A DNA stretch of 62,636 nt from Kangiellaceae bacterium (GCA_026196875.1 JAPHTP010000132.1:1-62636); one strand, 5' to 3'. Positions 27,479 through 37,102 are shown, counted from the stretch's first letter. Program-made: numbers and translations. The notes: generated by a model not told the origin, from the letters alone.

Positions 27479-27497
27479 TCAAATGATAATCATTGTT
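27479..27497. promoter_or_regulatory. Fur-type box upstream of RND operon
   Basis: The core AATGATAATCATT (27482-27494) is a perfect dyad and matches 14 of 19 positions of the Fur consensus GATAATGATAATCATTATC. It lies just before the GAGG ribosome site of the adaptor gene, where bound Fur would block transcription. This predicts expression under iron limitation. Confidence 0.6.
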
Positions 27498-27658
27498 ATT
27501 GGCGGTTATTATGCATCGATTGAGATTTATGGAACAGTCTTTTTTGCTAATTATCTAGGTGTGAGAAGGTCAGTTTTTGATGATTTCGTTGCAATAAGAG
27601 TCAGGCGTTATGGCTAGTACCTGAGCTGAGTTGTAGGAAAGACGAAGGAACTCTCCTT

Positions 27659-28753
27659 TTATTCAACAAAAGAACTCTTGCGATAATTTCCGGGAGTTTC
27701 GCCTATCACTTTTAAGAACCATCGATGAAAAGAGCGAGGTTCACTGAATCCTAGCAGCTCGCTAATTTCCGTCATTATGTACGGGGTGTTTGTTAGTAGA
27801 TAAATTGCCATTTCTCGCCGAGTATTATCGAGTAATTGTTGAAAGTTAGTCGATTCATTTTTTAACTTTCTTTGCAGGGTTTTTGCACTCATTCCCATTA
27901 GGTTGGCTATGTAGACTTGATTGATTCTGCCTGTCGGCAGGTTTTTTTGAATTAATTGAGTCACTTGATCGACAATGGTTTGATGTTGAAATCGTGTCTT
28001 GATTTGCTGCTCAGCCAACGATTCTAATGTAGACAATATTTGTTTGTTGCCTTTGTTTAAAGGCAGCTCCAGCATTGATTGGTAGAAAAAAATACTATTA
28101 TTGGGTTGAGAATAAAAGACCGGGCAGTTAAACAGTTGTTGGTATTCAAGAGACTCTTTTTTCGAGTCGGGCTTTGCTCTGGTTAGACTGACCTGAATAG
28201 GATCGTAATTTTTACCGACTAAATAACGTGCAAAAGTAACCCATGAGGCCAAGCAATTGTCGATCATATGGCGCCTGACCAGAGGGTCGGTAAAAATGCA
28301 GTTCCAATTGATTTTCAATATCGCATTTTCGTTGTCACTCTCAGCAATTTGAGCGTTTTTTTCATTCATGAGTGATGCAGGTTCAATCGAAGTTGTCCCC
28401 ATATCGCCAACTAACTTTTCGAAGGGTTGAATTTTGGTCAGTGCTTCACCTAACGTCGTACAGTTCATACAAATGTATCCGAGAACATTGTAAGAACCTG
28501 GTTGAACAAATTGGGCAGTGTGTAAACCAAATAGTGGGTCTTTCGAGTATTTTACTAATTGGGCGATGAGCTGCTGAAATTGTAGTCCACTGATCATTGC
28601 ATCGTTATCAGCTAAGTCTGTTTCTGATAACTCAACGGTTTTTAATATTTGGTCAAGATTAATCCCTTGTGCTTTAGCTAGCTGCAAATACTGATTGACG
28701 GCTGGCACTGAAGCTTTCCCTAGAGAATGTAACAATTGTGGTTTGTTCTTCAT
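27659..28753 (-). CDS. AraC-family transcriptional regulator
   Basis: A 364-aa regulator of the OruR/GliR-like group with an Arabinose_bd-type N-terminal ligand domain (about 20-210, including GYICMNCTTLGEALTKIQPF). The C-terminal double helix-turn-helix spans about 275-360: NQVYIANLMGMSAKTLQRKL and ITEISELLGFSEPRSFHRWF without the first residue. It is divergent from the flavoenzyme/GlpD/FGGY kinase genes across a 230-bp gap that carries repeated TGTCC sites, so it most likely controls them. The inducer is unknown but should be a substrate or intermediate of that pathway. Confidence 0.9.
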   Translation of the reverse strand: MKNKPQLLHSLGKASVPAVNQYLQLAKAQGINLDQILKTVELSETDLADNDAMISGLQFQQLIAQLVKYSKDPLFGLHTAQFVQPGSYNVLGYICMNCTTLGEALTKIQPFEKLVGDMGTTSIEPASLMNEKNAQIAESDNENAILKINWNCIFTDPLVRRHMIDNCLASWVTFARYLVGKNYDPIQVSLTRAKPDSKKESLEYQQLFNCPVFYSQPNNSIFFYQSMLELPLNKGNKQILSTLESLAEQQIKTRFQHQTIVDQVTQLIQKNLPTGRINQVYIANLMGMSAKTLQRKLKNESTNFQQLLDNTRREMAIYLLTNTPYIMTEISELLGFSEPRSFHRWFLKVIGETPGNYRKSSFVE

Positions 28754-28832
28754 CTTGACTCGCCTTGTTAACTTCTGCTTATTCGGATCCCATTCAGTTG
28801 TTAGAGCACGGTGTTTTACATTCTCTCAACCC

Positions 28833-28875
28833 AAATGTCCCGTTTTGTCCCTAATTCTGTCTTTTGAGGACATTT
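28833..28875. promoter_or_regulatory. candidate AraC-regulator operator (TGTCC repeats)
   Basis: Direct half-sites TGTCC at 28836 and 28846 and TGTC at 28858, then inverted GGACA at 28868. The outer pair AAATGTCC/GGACATTT is a perfect 8-bp inverted repeat. The 10- and 12-bp phasing puts half-sites on one DNA face, as AraC-family proteins need. Confidence 0.5.
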
Positions 28876-28983
28876 TACGATGACAGTTGCTTTTGTATCA
28901 TAGGTTGGACCAGTAGGGCAATTTTCGTAAATAGGTCAAGCAAATCAGCCTGTTTGTGCGATTAATATTTAAAGAGAAAATTA

Positions 28984-30603
28984 ATGAGACGTTGGAACGG
29001 TTGGGGCGATGAAGCCAATGGTATGCACTTGCCGCAAAGTGCTGAGCTATTTTTAAAACAGTTAATTGGCACTGCCAGTCCGCTGCAAGATGCTTCGTTA
29101 GAAGAAGTCATCAAAAAAGTCCCCGATAGCCGGTTACCCGAACATGACCTTATAAGCACAGATCCTGAAATTCGAGTCAGGCATGCTAAAGGGCAATCAT
29201 TGCCCGATTGGCTAGCCATGCGTAGTGGCCGAATAGCAGCATTTCCTGACGGCGTTTGCTTCCCTGAGAATCGGAAGCAAGTGCAAAGAATTCTACAGCT
29301 TGCCCAACAAAACGATATAGAGTTAATTCCTTACGGAGGTGGCACAAGTGTCGCCGGGCACATAAATCCCAGGCAGTCTAATCGAGCAATTTTAACTGTC
29401 GACATGAGTCGCATGAATCAGCTGTTGCATTTGAATCAAGAAAGTCAGATTGCAGCTTTTGGAGCAGGTACACCTGGGCCTATGGTGGAAGCGCAATTGC
29501 GTGCTCAAGGGTACACCTTAGGTCATTTTCCCCAGTCGTTTGAACTATCCACTATTGGGGGTTGGATCGCAAGCCGCTCTAGTGGGCAGCAATCACTTCG
29601 TTATGGAAGGATAGAGCAGCTGTTCGCCGGAGGTTATTTGGAAACTTTTGATGGGACCTTCAAACTGCCAACTTTTCCTGCATCTTCAGCCGGACCTGAT
29701 TTTCGAGAATTAATCCTGGGCAGCGAAGGACGCTTTGGTATATTAAGTGAAGTGAAAGTGCGAGTGAGTAAGCTTGCAGAAAAAGAAGAATTTCGCGTAC
29801 TTTTTTTCCCAAACTGGCGCAAGGCTGTTGAATTTTGCCAAAGCGTTGTACAACAGCGAATTCCTCTTTCAATGCTACGAGTGAGTAATTCGGTTGAGAC
29901 AAAAACTCAGCTCAAACTAGCAGGAAAAGAAAGAGCTATTGCCTGGTTGGAGCGATATTTAAGTGTGCGCGGTTGCGGTGAAGACAAATGTATGTTGACT
30001 TTGGGCTTGACCGGCAGTCGCCAACAAGTAGATTCTTCATTAAGTCAATTAAACAAGATGAGCAGACAATGTAACGGCGTAGGGACAGGCACGCTACTCG
30101 GCAAACGTTGGCAGGAAAATCGTTTTAAGCTGCCTTATTTAAGAGAAACTCTTTGGCAAAAAGGTTACCTGGTTGACACTTTTGAAACAGCAACTGATTG
30201 GCAAAATTTAGATAACTTGATGCAAAAAATGGAGTCTTCGCTGCAACCGGCACTTGAAGAATCAGTCAATAATAATCAAGAAAAAGTTCACGCTTTTACT
30301 CATTTGTCGCATGTTTACGGGCAAGGCGCTAGCTTATACACGACCTATTTATTTCGTGCTGATTCAGATTATCCGCGCACACTTGAGCGATGGAAAAAGT
30401 TAAAACACGCTGCCAGTAATGCCGTAGTTAACAATGGCGGAACCATTAGTCACCAACATGGGGTAGGAAAAGATCATGCTCCCTATTTGCCGGTTGAAAA
30501 AGGTGAGCTTGGGATGAATTTGTTAAACCGGCTGTGCAATCATTTTGACCCTAAAAATCAGCTTAATCCAGGTACTTTGGTCTCCAATGAAGTATCAAAG
30601 TGA
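28984..30603 (+). CDS. alkyl-DHAP synthase-like FAD-binding oxidoreductase
   Basis: A 539-aa VAO-fold flavoprotein. The start MRRWNGWGDE matches the N-terminal motif of alkylglycerone-phosphate synthases. The FAD-binding loop is LIPYGGGTSVAGHI, followed by GGWIASRSSGQQSLRYG and LGSEGRFGILSEV. The C-terminal active-site motif is ISHQHGVGKDHAPYL, as in AGPS (HHGVGK type). AGPS swaps the acyl chain of acyl-DHAP for a fatty alcohol to make ether lipids; bacterial relatives may work in either direction or oxidise other glycerol compounds. It is the first gene of a three-gene set with GlpD-like and FGGY kinase genes, divergent from the AraC regulator. Confidence 0.85.
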   Translation: MRRWNGWGDEANGMHLPQSAELFLKQLIGTASPLQDASLEEVIKKVPDSRLPEHDLISTDPEIRVRHAKGQSLPDWLAMRSGRIAAFPDGVCFPENRKQVQRILQLAQQNDIELIPYGGGTSVAGHINPRQSNRAILTVDMSRMNQLLHLNQESQIAAFGAGTPGPMVEAQLRAQGYTLGHFPQSFELSTIGGWIASRSSGQQSLRYGRIEQLFAGGYLETFDGTFKLPTFPASSAGPDFRELILGSEGRFGILSEVKVRVSKLAEKEEFRVLFFPNWRKAVEFCQSVVQQRIPLSMLRVSNSVETKTQLKLAGKERAIAWLERYLSVRGCGEDKCMLTLGLTGSRQQVDSSLSQLNKMSRQCNGVGTGTLLGKRWQENRFKLPYLRETLWQKGYLVDTFETATDWQNLDNLMQKMESSLQPALEESVNNNQEKVHAFTHLSHVYGQGASLYTTYLFRADSDYPRTLERWKKLKHAASNAVVNNGGTISHQHGVGKDHAPYLPVEKGELGMNLLNRLCNHFDPKNQLNPGTLVSNEVSK

Positions 30604-30672
30604 TAGTTTCATAACAAAAGTTTCCATTGAGCAGTAAATATATAACAAATATGTCGCTGGGCATTTACTAAT

Positions 30673-32295
30673 ATGCAACCAAATTTGGCAGACAATCTTA
30701 AGCTTACCAGGCAACAACGGCTTGCCTTACTCAAAGAGAATAAGTGTTGGGATTTAATCGTAATAGGCGGCGGTATCTGCGGGGCTGGTATTTTCAAACT
30801 TGCATCTCAATTAGGTTTGAAGGTACTGCTACTCGAACAAAATGATTTTGCCTGGGGGAGTTCCAGCCGCTCTTCCAAAATGGTACATGGCGGTTTGCGC
30901 TACGTGGTTGAAGGCCAAATAGGGCTAACAATGGAATCGGTTAAAGAGAGGCAAAGACTTTTAAAAGACGCACAACATTTAGTTATCCAGGAAAGCTTTA
31001 TCGTAAGTCACTATCGCAATAAATTTCCGTGGCGGTGGGCATTTAATTTTCTTCTTTATGTTTACGGTCTTTTGGCGGGAAGAAAACTTCACCATAGTTG
31101 GAAAGCTGATGAGTATTCGTATCTTGCTCCTGGAAGTCAGCAAGAAAATTCTACTGGTGGTAGCCAGTTTTTTGATGCTATGACTGATGACAGTCGCTTA
31201 GTTTTACGGCTATTACAAGAAGGTCAGCAGCTCGGCGGTCTGGCAGTAAATTATCTTAGAGTGGCAGAATTAATTCAGCAAAGGGAGCGTGTAGTTGGGG
31301 TGAAAGCGGAGGCCGAGGGAAGCAAACATAGTATTTCTATTTCGGCTTCTATGGTGGTCAATGCGACTGGCGCTTGGAGCAACCAACTACTGCCATCAAA
31401 AAAGTTAGAACTTCGTCCACTGCGAGGGAGTCATCTGGTCGTTCCGGGATGGCGCCTACCGGTTGCCTCGGCCGTTGCAGTTATGCACCCAAAAGATAAA
31501 AGGCCGGTACAGATCTTTCCATGGCAAAATACGACAGTTATTGGTACTACGGATGTTGAGCACGAACAGCCTCTAAGTAATGAACCTGCAATTAGTCAGT
31601 CTGAACTTGAGTATCTACTTGAGTGTGTTGACCATCAATTTCCACAGGCTAAATTAACCGAAGAAGACATTATTTCAACCTTTGCTGGAGTTCGACCGGT
31701 TATCAGCAAAGGAACAAAGGTTGCGCCTTCTAAAGAAAGTCGCTCCCATAGCATTTTGAAACAACCGGGATTGGTGACGGTTGCGGGTGGAAAGCTGACA
31801 ACGTTTCGATTGATTGCAAGTGAAGTGTTGCAAAATGTCTGCAACGACAAACATTTTGAAAAGTCGCACGATGGGTTAAAGTTAAAACTAGCCGAATTTG
31901 AAAATCATCCCATTTTTGAACCTTACAAAGATTTGTTAGACGCCGAGCTCGATATGCATGTTGCCGCGCACATTTTAGGTTGCTATGGCGATTTAGCGAA
32001 AAACTTCCTGATTGCTGTCGACCCTAAGGACCTGTCTCCGATTAGCTATACTAAGAATTTGTGGGCTGAACTGCATTGGGCAGCAAAATATGAACAGGTT
32101 TTCCATTTAGACGACTTGCTATTAAGGCGCACCCGTATCGGTCATTTGTTGCCGCAAGGTGGGTTAAAAAAAATTGACCGAATTAAGCGAACTTGCGATT
32201 CGCTCTTAGGATGGGATGAACAACGCTGGCAAGTAGAAATCTCTCGTTATAAAAAGCTCTGGCAAAAATGTTATAGTTTGCCGAAGAAGAGGTAA
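30673..32295 (+). CDS. glycerol-3-phosphate dehydrogenase/oxidase family protein
   Basis: FAD-dependent GlpD-type enzyme of 540 aa. It shows the Rossmann motif VIGGGICGAGIFKLA, the family signature SSRSSKMVHGGLRYV, GTTDVEHEQPL, FAGVRPVIS and the C-terminal GlpD domain (about 390-520). GlpD oxidises sn-glycerol-3-phosphate to DHAP and feeds electrons to quinone. Beside an AGPS-like enzyme it might instead oxidise 1-alkyl-glycerol-3-phosphate to alkyl-DHAP; that is inference. It lies 69 bp after the flavoenzyme and 99 bp before the kinase, same strand. Confidence 0.88.
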   Translation: MQPNLADNLKLTRQQRLALLKENKCWDLIVIGGGICGAGIFKLASQLGLKVLLLEQNDFAWGSSSRSSKMVHGGLRYVVEGQIGLTMESVKERQRLLKDAQHLVIQESFIVSHYRNKFPWRWAFNFLLYVYGLLAGRKLHHSWKADEYSYLAPGSQQENSTGGSQFFDAMTDDSRLVLRLLQEGQQLGGLAVNYLRVAELIQQRERVVGVKAEAEGSKHSISISASMVVNATGAWSNQLLPSKKLELRPLRGSHLVVPGWRLPVASAVAVMHPKDKRPVQIFPWQNTTVIGTTDVEHEQPLSNEPAISQSELEYLLECVDHQFPQAKLTEEDIISTFAGVRPVISKGTKVAPSKESRSHSILKQPGLVTVAGGKLTTFRLIASEVLQNVCNDKHFEKSHDGLKLKLAEFENHPIFEPYKDLLDAELDMHVAAHILGCYGDLAKNFLIAVDPKDLSPISYTKNLWAELHWAAKYEQVFHLDDLLLRRTRIGHLLPQGGLKKIDRIKRTCDSLLGWDEQRWQVEISRYKKLWQKCYSLPKKR

Positions 32296-32394
32296 GTTGT
32301 AGCCTGTAGGTAGGCTGGTTGCCATATTCTGCAGGTATCGATAACGTTTCAAGCATAGAGCAAAAAATTTAAAATTATTAGAAGTAATAAAGCA

Positions 32395-34023
32395 ATGAAC
32401 CAACCAACCAAATTAAAATCACCTGAGTCTGGCCAATTTACGGCTGATAAAAAAACGCTTCATTCTGATGATTTGATTTTAACTATCGACAACGGAACAC
32501 AAAGTGTTCGTGCTTTGATTTTCGATCTGCAAGGACAGTTAATTGCCAAAAGTAAAGTTGAAATTGAACCTTACTTTTCTGAAAAGCCGGGGTGGGCTGA
32601 GCAGCATGCAGACTATTTTTGGCAGATGGTTTCGAAAGCCTGTCAAAATCTCTGGGCGCAAGATGATGTTACACAAAATAAATTACAGGATAGAATTGTT
32701 GCGTTTTCGGTAACCACACAGCGGAATTCAGTGGTCAATTTAGATCATCAGGGTAAGCCGTTAAGACCTGCGATACTGTGGTTAGATCAGCGCTTAGCGG
32801 AGCAACCGAAAAGTGTACCTTGGTATTGGAGATTGTTATTTCGCATTGCAGGACAAACCAAAGTCATCAATTATTTTCAGCGAAAAGCTCAAGCTAATTG
32901 GATCGTTGAAAAGCAGCCTGAAGTTTGGCGTAACACAAATAAGTTTCTGTTACTTTCCGGCTATCTTACTTACAAGCTAACAGGTCAGTATATCGATTCG
33001 GTAGCCAATATCGTCGGCTATCTTCCACTTGACTATAAAAAGCAGCAATGGGCGGGGGCTTTTGATTGGCGATGGCGTGCAATGCCAATTACAAAAGATA
33101 TGCTTCCTCAACTAGTAAAGCCTGGAGACAAAATTGGAGAGATTACTGAAGCTGCGGCTCAGGCAACCGGCATTAAAACCGGAACACCGATGATTGCCGC
33201 GGCTTCCGATAAGGCTTGTGAAGTATTAGGCTCGGGCTGTTTTGAGCCCAGCACCGCGAGCCTTAGTTACGGAACAACAGCAACTATTAATATTAATACT
33301 CGCCATTATGTTGAACCGCTTCCTTTCATCCCACCGTATCCTTCTGCAATTCCCGGTTACTACAATAGTGAAGTTATGATCTATCGAGGCTTCTGGATGG
33401 TCAGTTGGTTTAAACAGCAGTTTGGTTTAAGTGAGGTGCTTGCTGCAGACAAGCAAGGAATGCCTGCTGAAGCATTGTTCGATGAACTGGTGAACCAAGT
33501 TCCTCCTGGTTCCATGGGGCTAATGTTGCAGCCTTACTGGTCGCCCGGAATTAAAAACTTAGAAGCAAAAGGTGCAGTTATCGGATTTGGTGATGTACAC
33601 ACCCGGGCGCACCTGTATCGATCAATTCTTGAAGGCCTTTGCTATGCATTAAGAGAAGGGAAAGAAAAGTTGGAAAAACGTCAGCGAAAGAAAATTACGC
33701 GTTTGGTTGTATCGGGAGGTGGGTCACAATCCAAAGCTGCAATGCAACTCACTGCGGATATTTTTAACTTGCCGGCCAATCGCCCCCATACTTATGAGAC
33801 TTCCGGCTTAGGTGCTGCAATCAATGTAGCCGTTGGGCTCGGTTATTTTAAAGACTATGCGGGTGCGGTTAAAGCTATGACTCATATTAGTGAAACTTTT
33901 ATGCCCAATCCTGAGCATGTCGATCTGTATGATAATTTGTATCGACGGGTGTATAAGAAAATGTACGAGAAACTGAAGAAAATCTATCAAGAAATCAAAA
34001 TAATCACGGGATACCCTGAATAA
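32395..34023 (+). CDS. FGGY-family carbohydrate kinase
   Basis: ATP-dependent kinase of 542 aa in the glycerol/xylulose kinase superfamily. The first ATPase motif is LTIDNGTQSVRALIFD, then PGWAEQHADYFW, AILWLDQR (substrate loop), SLSYGTTATININ (phosphate 2) and VVSGGGSQSKAAMQLTADIF (adenosine motif). It is somewhat longer than GlpK. It would phosphorylate glycerol, dihydroxyacetone or a glycerol-like polyol, giving the substrate of the preceding GlpD-like enzyme. No glycerol facilitator gene is adjacent. Last gene of the set. Confidence 0.88.
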   Translation: MNQPTKLKSPESGQFTADKKTLHSDDLILTIDNGTQSVRALIFDLQGQLIAKSKVEIEPYFSEKPGWAEQHADYFWQMVSKACQNLWAQDDVTQNKLQDRIVAFSVTTQRNSVVNLDHQGKPLRPAILWLDQRLAEQPKSVPWYWRLLFRIAGQTKVINYFQRKAQANWIVEKQPEVWRNTNKFLLLSGYLTYKLTGQYIDSVANIVGYLPLDYKKQQWAGAFDWRWRAMPITKDMLPQLVKPGDKIGEITEAAAQATGIKTGTPMIAAASDKACEVLGSGCFEPSTASLSYGTTATININTRHYVEPLPFIPPYPSAIPGYYNSEVMIYRGFWMVSWFKQQFGLSEVLAADKQGMPAEALFDELVNQVPPGSMGLMLQPYWSPGIKNLEAKGAVIGFGDVHTRAHLYRSILEGLCYALREGKEKLEKRQRKKITRLVVSGGGSQSKAAMQLTADIFNLPANRPHTYETSGLGAAINVAVGLGYFKDYAGAVKAMTHISETFMPNPEHVDLYDNLYRRVYKKMYEKLKKIYQEIKIITGYPE

Positions 34024-34091
34024 GTAGATCTGAATAAGAAGACCTGAACAATTCGGACATGCTAAAATTATAGTCATATCGACTAATTTTT

Positions 34092-36005
34092 GTGCATATG
34101 CCGTTTTTCAACCCGTTATCAAAAAAACTAAGCGTGTTCGTTCAGAGGATACTGATTGTAGCCTCTTTGCTCACTGGCTTTTCACCTGTGCTAAGTGCGT
34201 CGGAATCAAATAACCTCCAAGTCGATATCGCAAGGTTTGAGCAAGAGCTGCAAACGTACAAGTCCTCACAAGATGCGCTCAAATTTTTATCGAAGTATGA
34301 AAAGCAAGTTGAGGGCTGGTCTTCGCCCAATAAGGCGCGATTTCTTTACCTGCGAGGATTCCAAAAAGAAGGGGTGAGCGACTTTGAAGGTGCAATCTCG
34401 GACTACACTCAAGCGATAGATTTATCAGACACTTCAAATCCCGATGATACTTTAATCGAAAGTTTGCTTGACCGTTCGTATGTTATTTATTTACAGACAT
34501 TCGACACTTCAGATTATTGTCCCGACAGAAAGCTAGCTGTTAATTATTCAAAAAATATTACAAATAATGATCTGAGAGCTAAAGCATTAACGCAATATGC
34601 ATTCTGTTTTAGAGATAGTGATAATTTTAAACAAGGATTAGTGCTTCTAGAAGAGGCGATGACTCTTGCGAATAACAGTGATCTATCTTTGAATAGAAAG
34701 GCGATGATTCACAACGCGACTGGAGAGTTATACAGCCACAATTACTTGTTTGAGTATGCTTATGAGCATATCAAACACGCATATGAATTATGGAGTCAGG
34801 CTAATGATTATCAAGATATGTTTAATATGTTGCATACATTGGTCGGGTTATCTAATCAATTGGCTCACTGGGAGGTTGCCGAAAAGTATTTGGCTGAGCT
34901 ACATTTACTCGCCGATACGCAAACCGAGTTTAAAGACTTTAAGTTCTTTGCCTTTTTCAACGAAGGACGTTTACGTTTCAGCCAAAAACAATTCGCGGAA
35001 GCTGAGTTCGCACTAAAACAGGCACTTAGTCTAAAAGATACAACGCCAGAAAAGTTTTTTGTTCGCAGAAGTTACACTTACCTGGCGATTAGTTTGGCTC
35101 GGCTCGACCGAACTGAAGAAGCTCATGAATATATTCATCAAGCAATGGCGACAGAAGAGAAAATAAGTAAACCGTTGGCATATGCTTTAAAGGCGGTTGA
35201 TGCTATCCATCATGGAGAGGTGTTTCAAAGTACCGAGTATCTTTTTAAAAAGTCTGACGAAGAAATTAAAGTGTTACGCAAGAGAATAAATAATCAGGCT
35301 GTTTACTTATTACTTGAACATCGAGCAAATAGAGCTGTTTTTGAAAACAAGCTTCTCGAAAATGAATTGGCAATTAATCAGTTAAAGCTGAATAATGAAC
35401 TGTCGAAAAATGAAAATGCTACTCAGCGACTGACTATTTCCATACTAGTGGTTCTTATCCTGGTGTTCTTTTCTTTATTTATGTATAAGTCCAGAAAAGT
35501 ATTTAAGCATCGGGCACACACCGATGCACTAACCGGAATTGCTAACCGCCGGTATTGTTTTGAACAAAGTGAAAAGCACTTTAAAAAGTGCTCTAGCAAG
35601 CGTCAGCCAATTAGTGTTTTGATTTTCGATATTGATCACTTTAAAAAAATTAATGACAACTATGGGCATAAGACGGGAGACGAAGCGATAAGAATGGTGG
35701 CTCATCAAGCCGAACATTGGTTGAAATCTGGCGATGTATTAGGGCGAATTGGTGGAGAAGAGTTTTTGGTGGTACTACCCAACACCGGATTAGACGAAGC
35801 TGAACAAGTAGCAGAAAGGCTGCGAAATGGAATAGCTAATAAAGTGTTTGAACGTTCGTCCGATAAAATAAATTTGACCGTTAGTATCGGTGTATCCAGT
35901 GTTTCTGAGGATACAGAGTCTCTTTATCAATTAATCAATATTGCTGACAAGGCGCTTTACTCAGCTAAACAGTCAGGAAGAAATAAAACCTGCTTAGCGG
36001 AATAA
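34092..36005 (+). CDS. TPR-GGDEF diguanylate cyclase
   Basis: A 637-aa membrane protein with an N-terminal export segment (LIVASLLTGFSPVLSAS), then a periplasmic array of TPR-like helices (about 50-370, for example FEGAISDYTQAIDLSD). A coiled coil (NKLLENELAINQLKLNNEL) leads to one membrane helix at about 446-466 and a cytoplasmic GGDEF domain with intact active site GGEEF at 554-558. It should synthesise c-di-GMP in response to protein contacts outside the membrane. The start is GTG 34092 or ATG 34098; neither has a clear ribosome site. Confidence 0.88.
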   Translation: MHMPFFNPLSKKLSVFVQRILIVASLLTGFSPVLSASESNNLQVDIARFEQELQTYKSSQDALKFLSKYEKQVEGWSSPNKARFLYLRGFQKEGVSDFEGAISDYTQAIDLSDTSNPDDTLIESLLDRSYVIYLQTFDTSDYCPDRKLAVNYSKNITNNDLRAKALTQYAFCFRDSDNFKQGLVLLEEAMTLANNSDLSLNRKAMIHNATGELYSHNYLFEYAYEHIKHAYELWSQANDYQDMFNMLHTLVGLSNQLAHWEVAEKYLAELHLLADTQTEFKDFKFFAFFNEGRLRFSQKQFAEAEFALKQALSLKDTTPEKFFVRRSYTYLAISLARLDRTEEAHEYIHQAMATEEKISKPLAYALKAVDAIHHGEVFQSTEYLFKKSDEEIKVLRKRINNQAVYLLLEHRANRAVFENKLLENELAINQLKLNNELSKNENATQRLTISILVVLILVFFSLFMYKSRKVFKHRAHTDALTGIANRRYCFEQSEKHFKKCSSKRQPISVLIFDIDHFKKINDNYGHKTGDEAIRMVAHQAEHWLKSGDVLGRIGGEEFLVVLPNTGLDEAEQVAERLRNGIANKVFERSSDKINLTVSIGVSSVSEDTESLYQLINIADKALYSAKQSGRNKTCLAE

Positions 36006-36048
36006 TGTAAAAAAATGGTTTTTTCCGACTTCCCGTATACAGAAATTT

Positions 36049-36849
36049 TTAGTTCCACCTGAAACAACTTAATTGCATTTTAAAGAGCTCACAAGAATAA
36101 ACTTGTTCCGCTTTTCCTCCCGCCAAACCATAACAAATGTGCAGTGGAATTAAGTGTTCTTCGCGCGGATGACAGAATCGCGCGTTAGGCGCTGTTTTCC
36201 AATTAACTAATGAGTTTTGCCTGGCTGCTTCTGAAAGTTTGGAGTCACTCAAAGTGCGATTAAGCCATCGGTGAAACTCATCATTCATATGCTTCTCTTG
36301 CTCACTCGGATTAAAGAAGTGCTGCAAATTATGAAAACTTGAGCCCGAGCCGACGAATAAAATATTTCTTTCTTTAAATGCTCTTAAGGATTGGCCAAGT
36401 TTGATATGCAACTCAGGGTCAAGATTCCTTGACAAAGATATTTGAACGCAAGGTATATCTGCTTGCGGATACATAATCTTTAAAGGCACAAACATACCGT
36501 GATCAAAACCTCGAGTTTCGTTAAGTGAAACAGAAATGCCGCTAGCGCTTATTGTATTAGCCATTTCGCCCGCGAGTCGGGGATTACTTTTAGCCGGATA
36601 TCGGATTGAATAAGATTCTTCCGCGAAACCAAAATAATCGTAAATTAAAGAAGGCTCTGTTGCGCTGGTAATTTCAACGCTATTGGTTTCCCAATGAGCG
36701 CTAAAGATAACTATCGTATCAGGCTTAGGAATCGGCTGAGCGCATAATTGTAAGGTTTCAATCAGGGGCTTATGCGCGGGGTCACCAAGCAGCGGCAGTG
36801 GTCCTCCGCCATGTGAAAGATAGATGATTGAGCTTTGATTTGTTGACAT
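36049..36849 (-). CDS. ygiD: class III extradiol dioxygenase, 4,5-DOPA dioxygenase (YgiD) family
   Basis: A 266-aa LigB-fold enzyme. Metal ligands are visible: YLSHGGGP near residue 12, FSAHWET near 50, FDHGMFVPL near 120 and GSGSSFHNL near 170. This pattern and length match the DODA/YgiD family, which cleaves the ring of DOPA-like catechols with Zn(II) or Fe(II). The natural substrate in bacteria is unclear. Monocistronic, with no other aromatic-degradation genes nearby. Confidence 0.88.
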   Translation of the reverse strand: MSTNQSSIIYLSHGGGPLPLLGDPAHKPLIETLQLCAQPIPKPDTIVIFSAHWETNSVEITSATEPSLIYDYFGFAEESYSIRYPAKSNPRLAGEMANTISASGISVSLNETRGFDHGMFVPLKIMYPQADIPCVQISLSRNLDPELHIKLGQSLRAFKERNILFVGSGSSFHNLQHFFNPSEQEKHMNDEFHRWLNRTLSDSKLSEAARQNSLVNWKTAPNARFCHPREEHLIPLHICYGLAGGKAEQVYSCELFKMQLSCFRWN

Positions 36850-37086
36850 AAGGTAAATCGATTAAATGGGGGCTAGGCTAAGAGTACGGTTAGTCTAGCT
36901 TATGGCAACGACTGGAAAAACACAGCTTAAGCGAATTGATTGTTCTTATCTGGAGAACTTTTCAGAAAGAACGGCAAAGCTGTAACTTATGAAGGGGATA
37001 CCAACAAACACTACTCTGGTTTGTTTGTGAAGATGCCTGGCTCACCTGAAGTAAGTTTGGCTGTGGCGTCGCTATATGTGGGTTTG

Positions 37087-37102
37087 TACACATGCATGTG
37101 TA
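37087..37102. promoter_or_regulatory. 16-bp perfect palindrome
   Basis: TACACATGCATGTGTA reads the same on both strands. It is about 240 bp before YgiD-type and 590 bp before PuuD-like genes. It could be an operator; no regulator is implied by the sequence. Confidence 0.35.
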
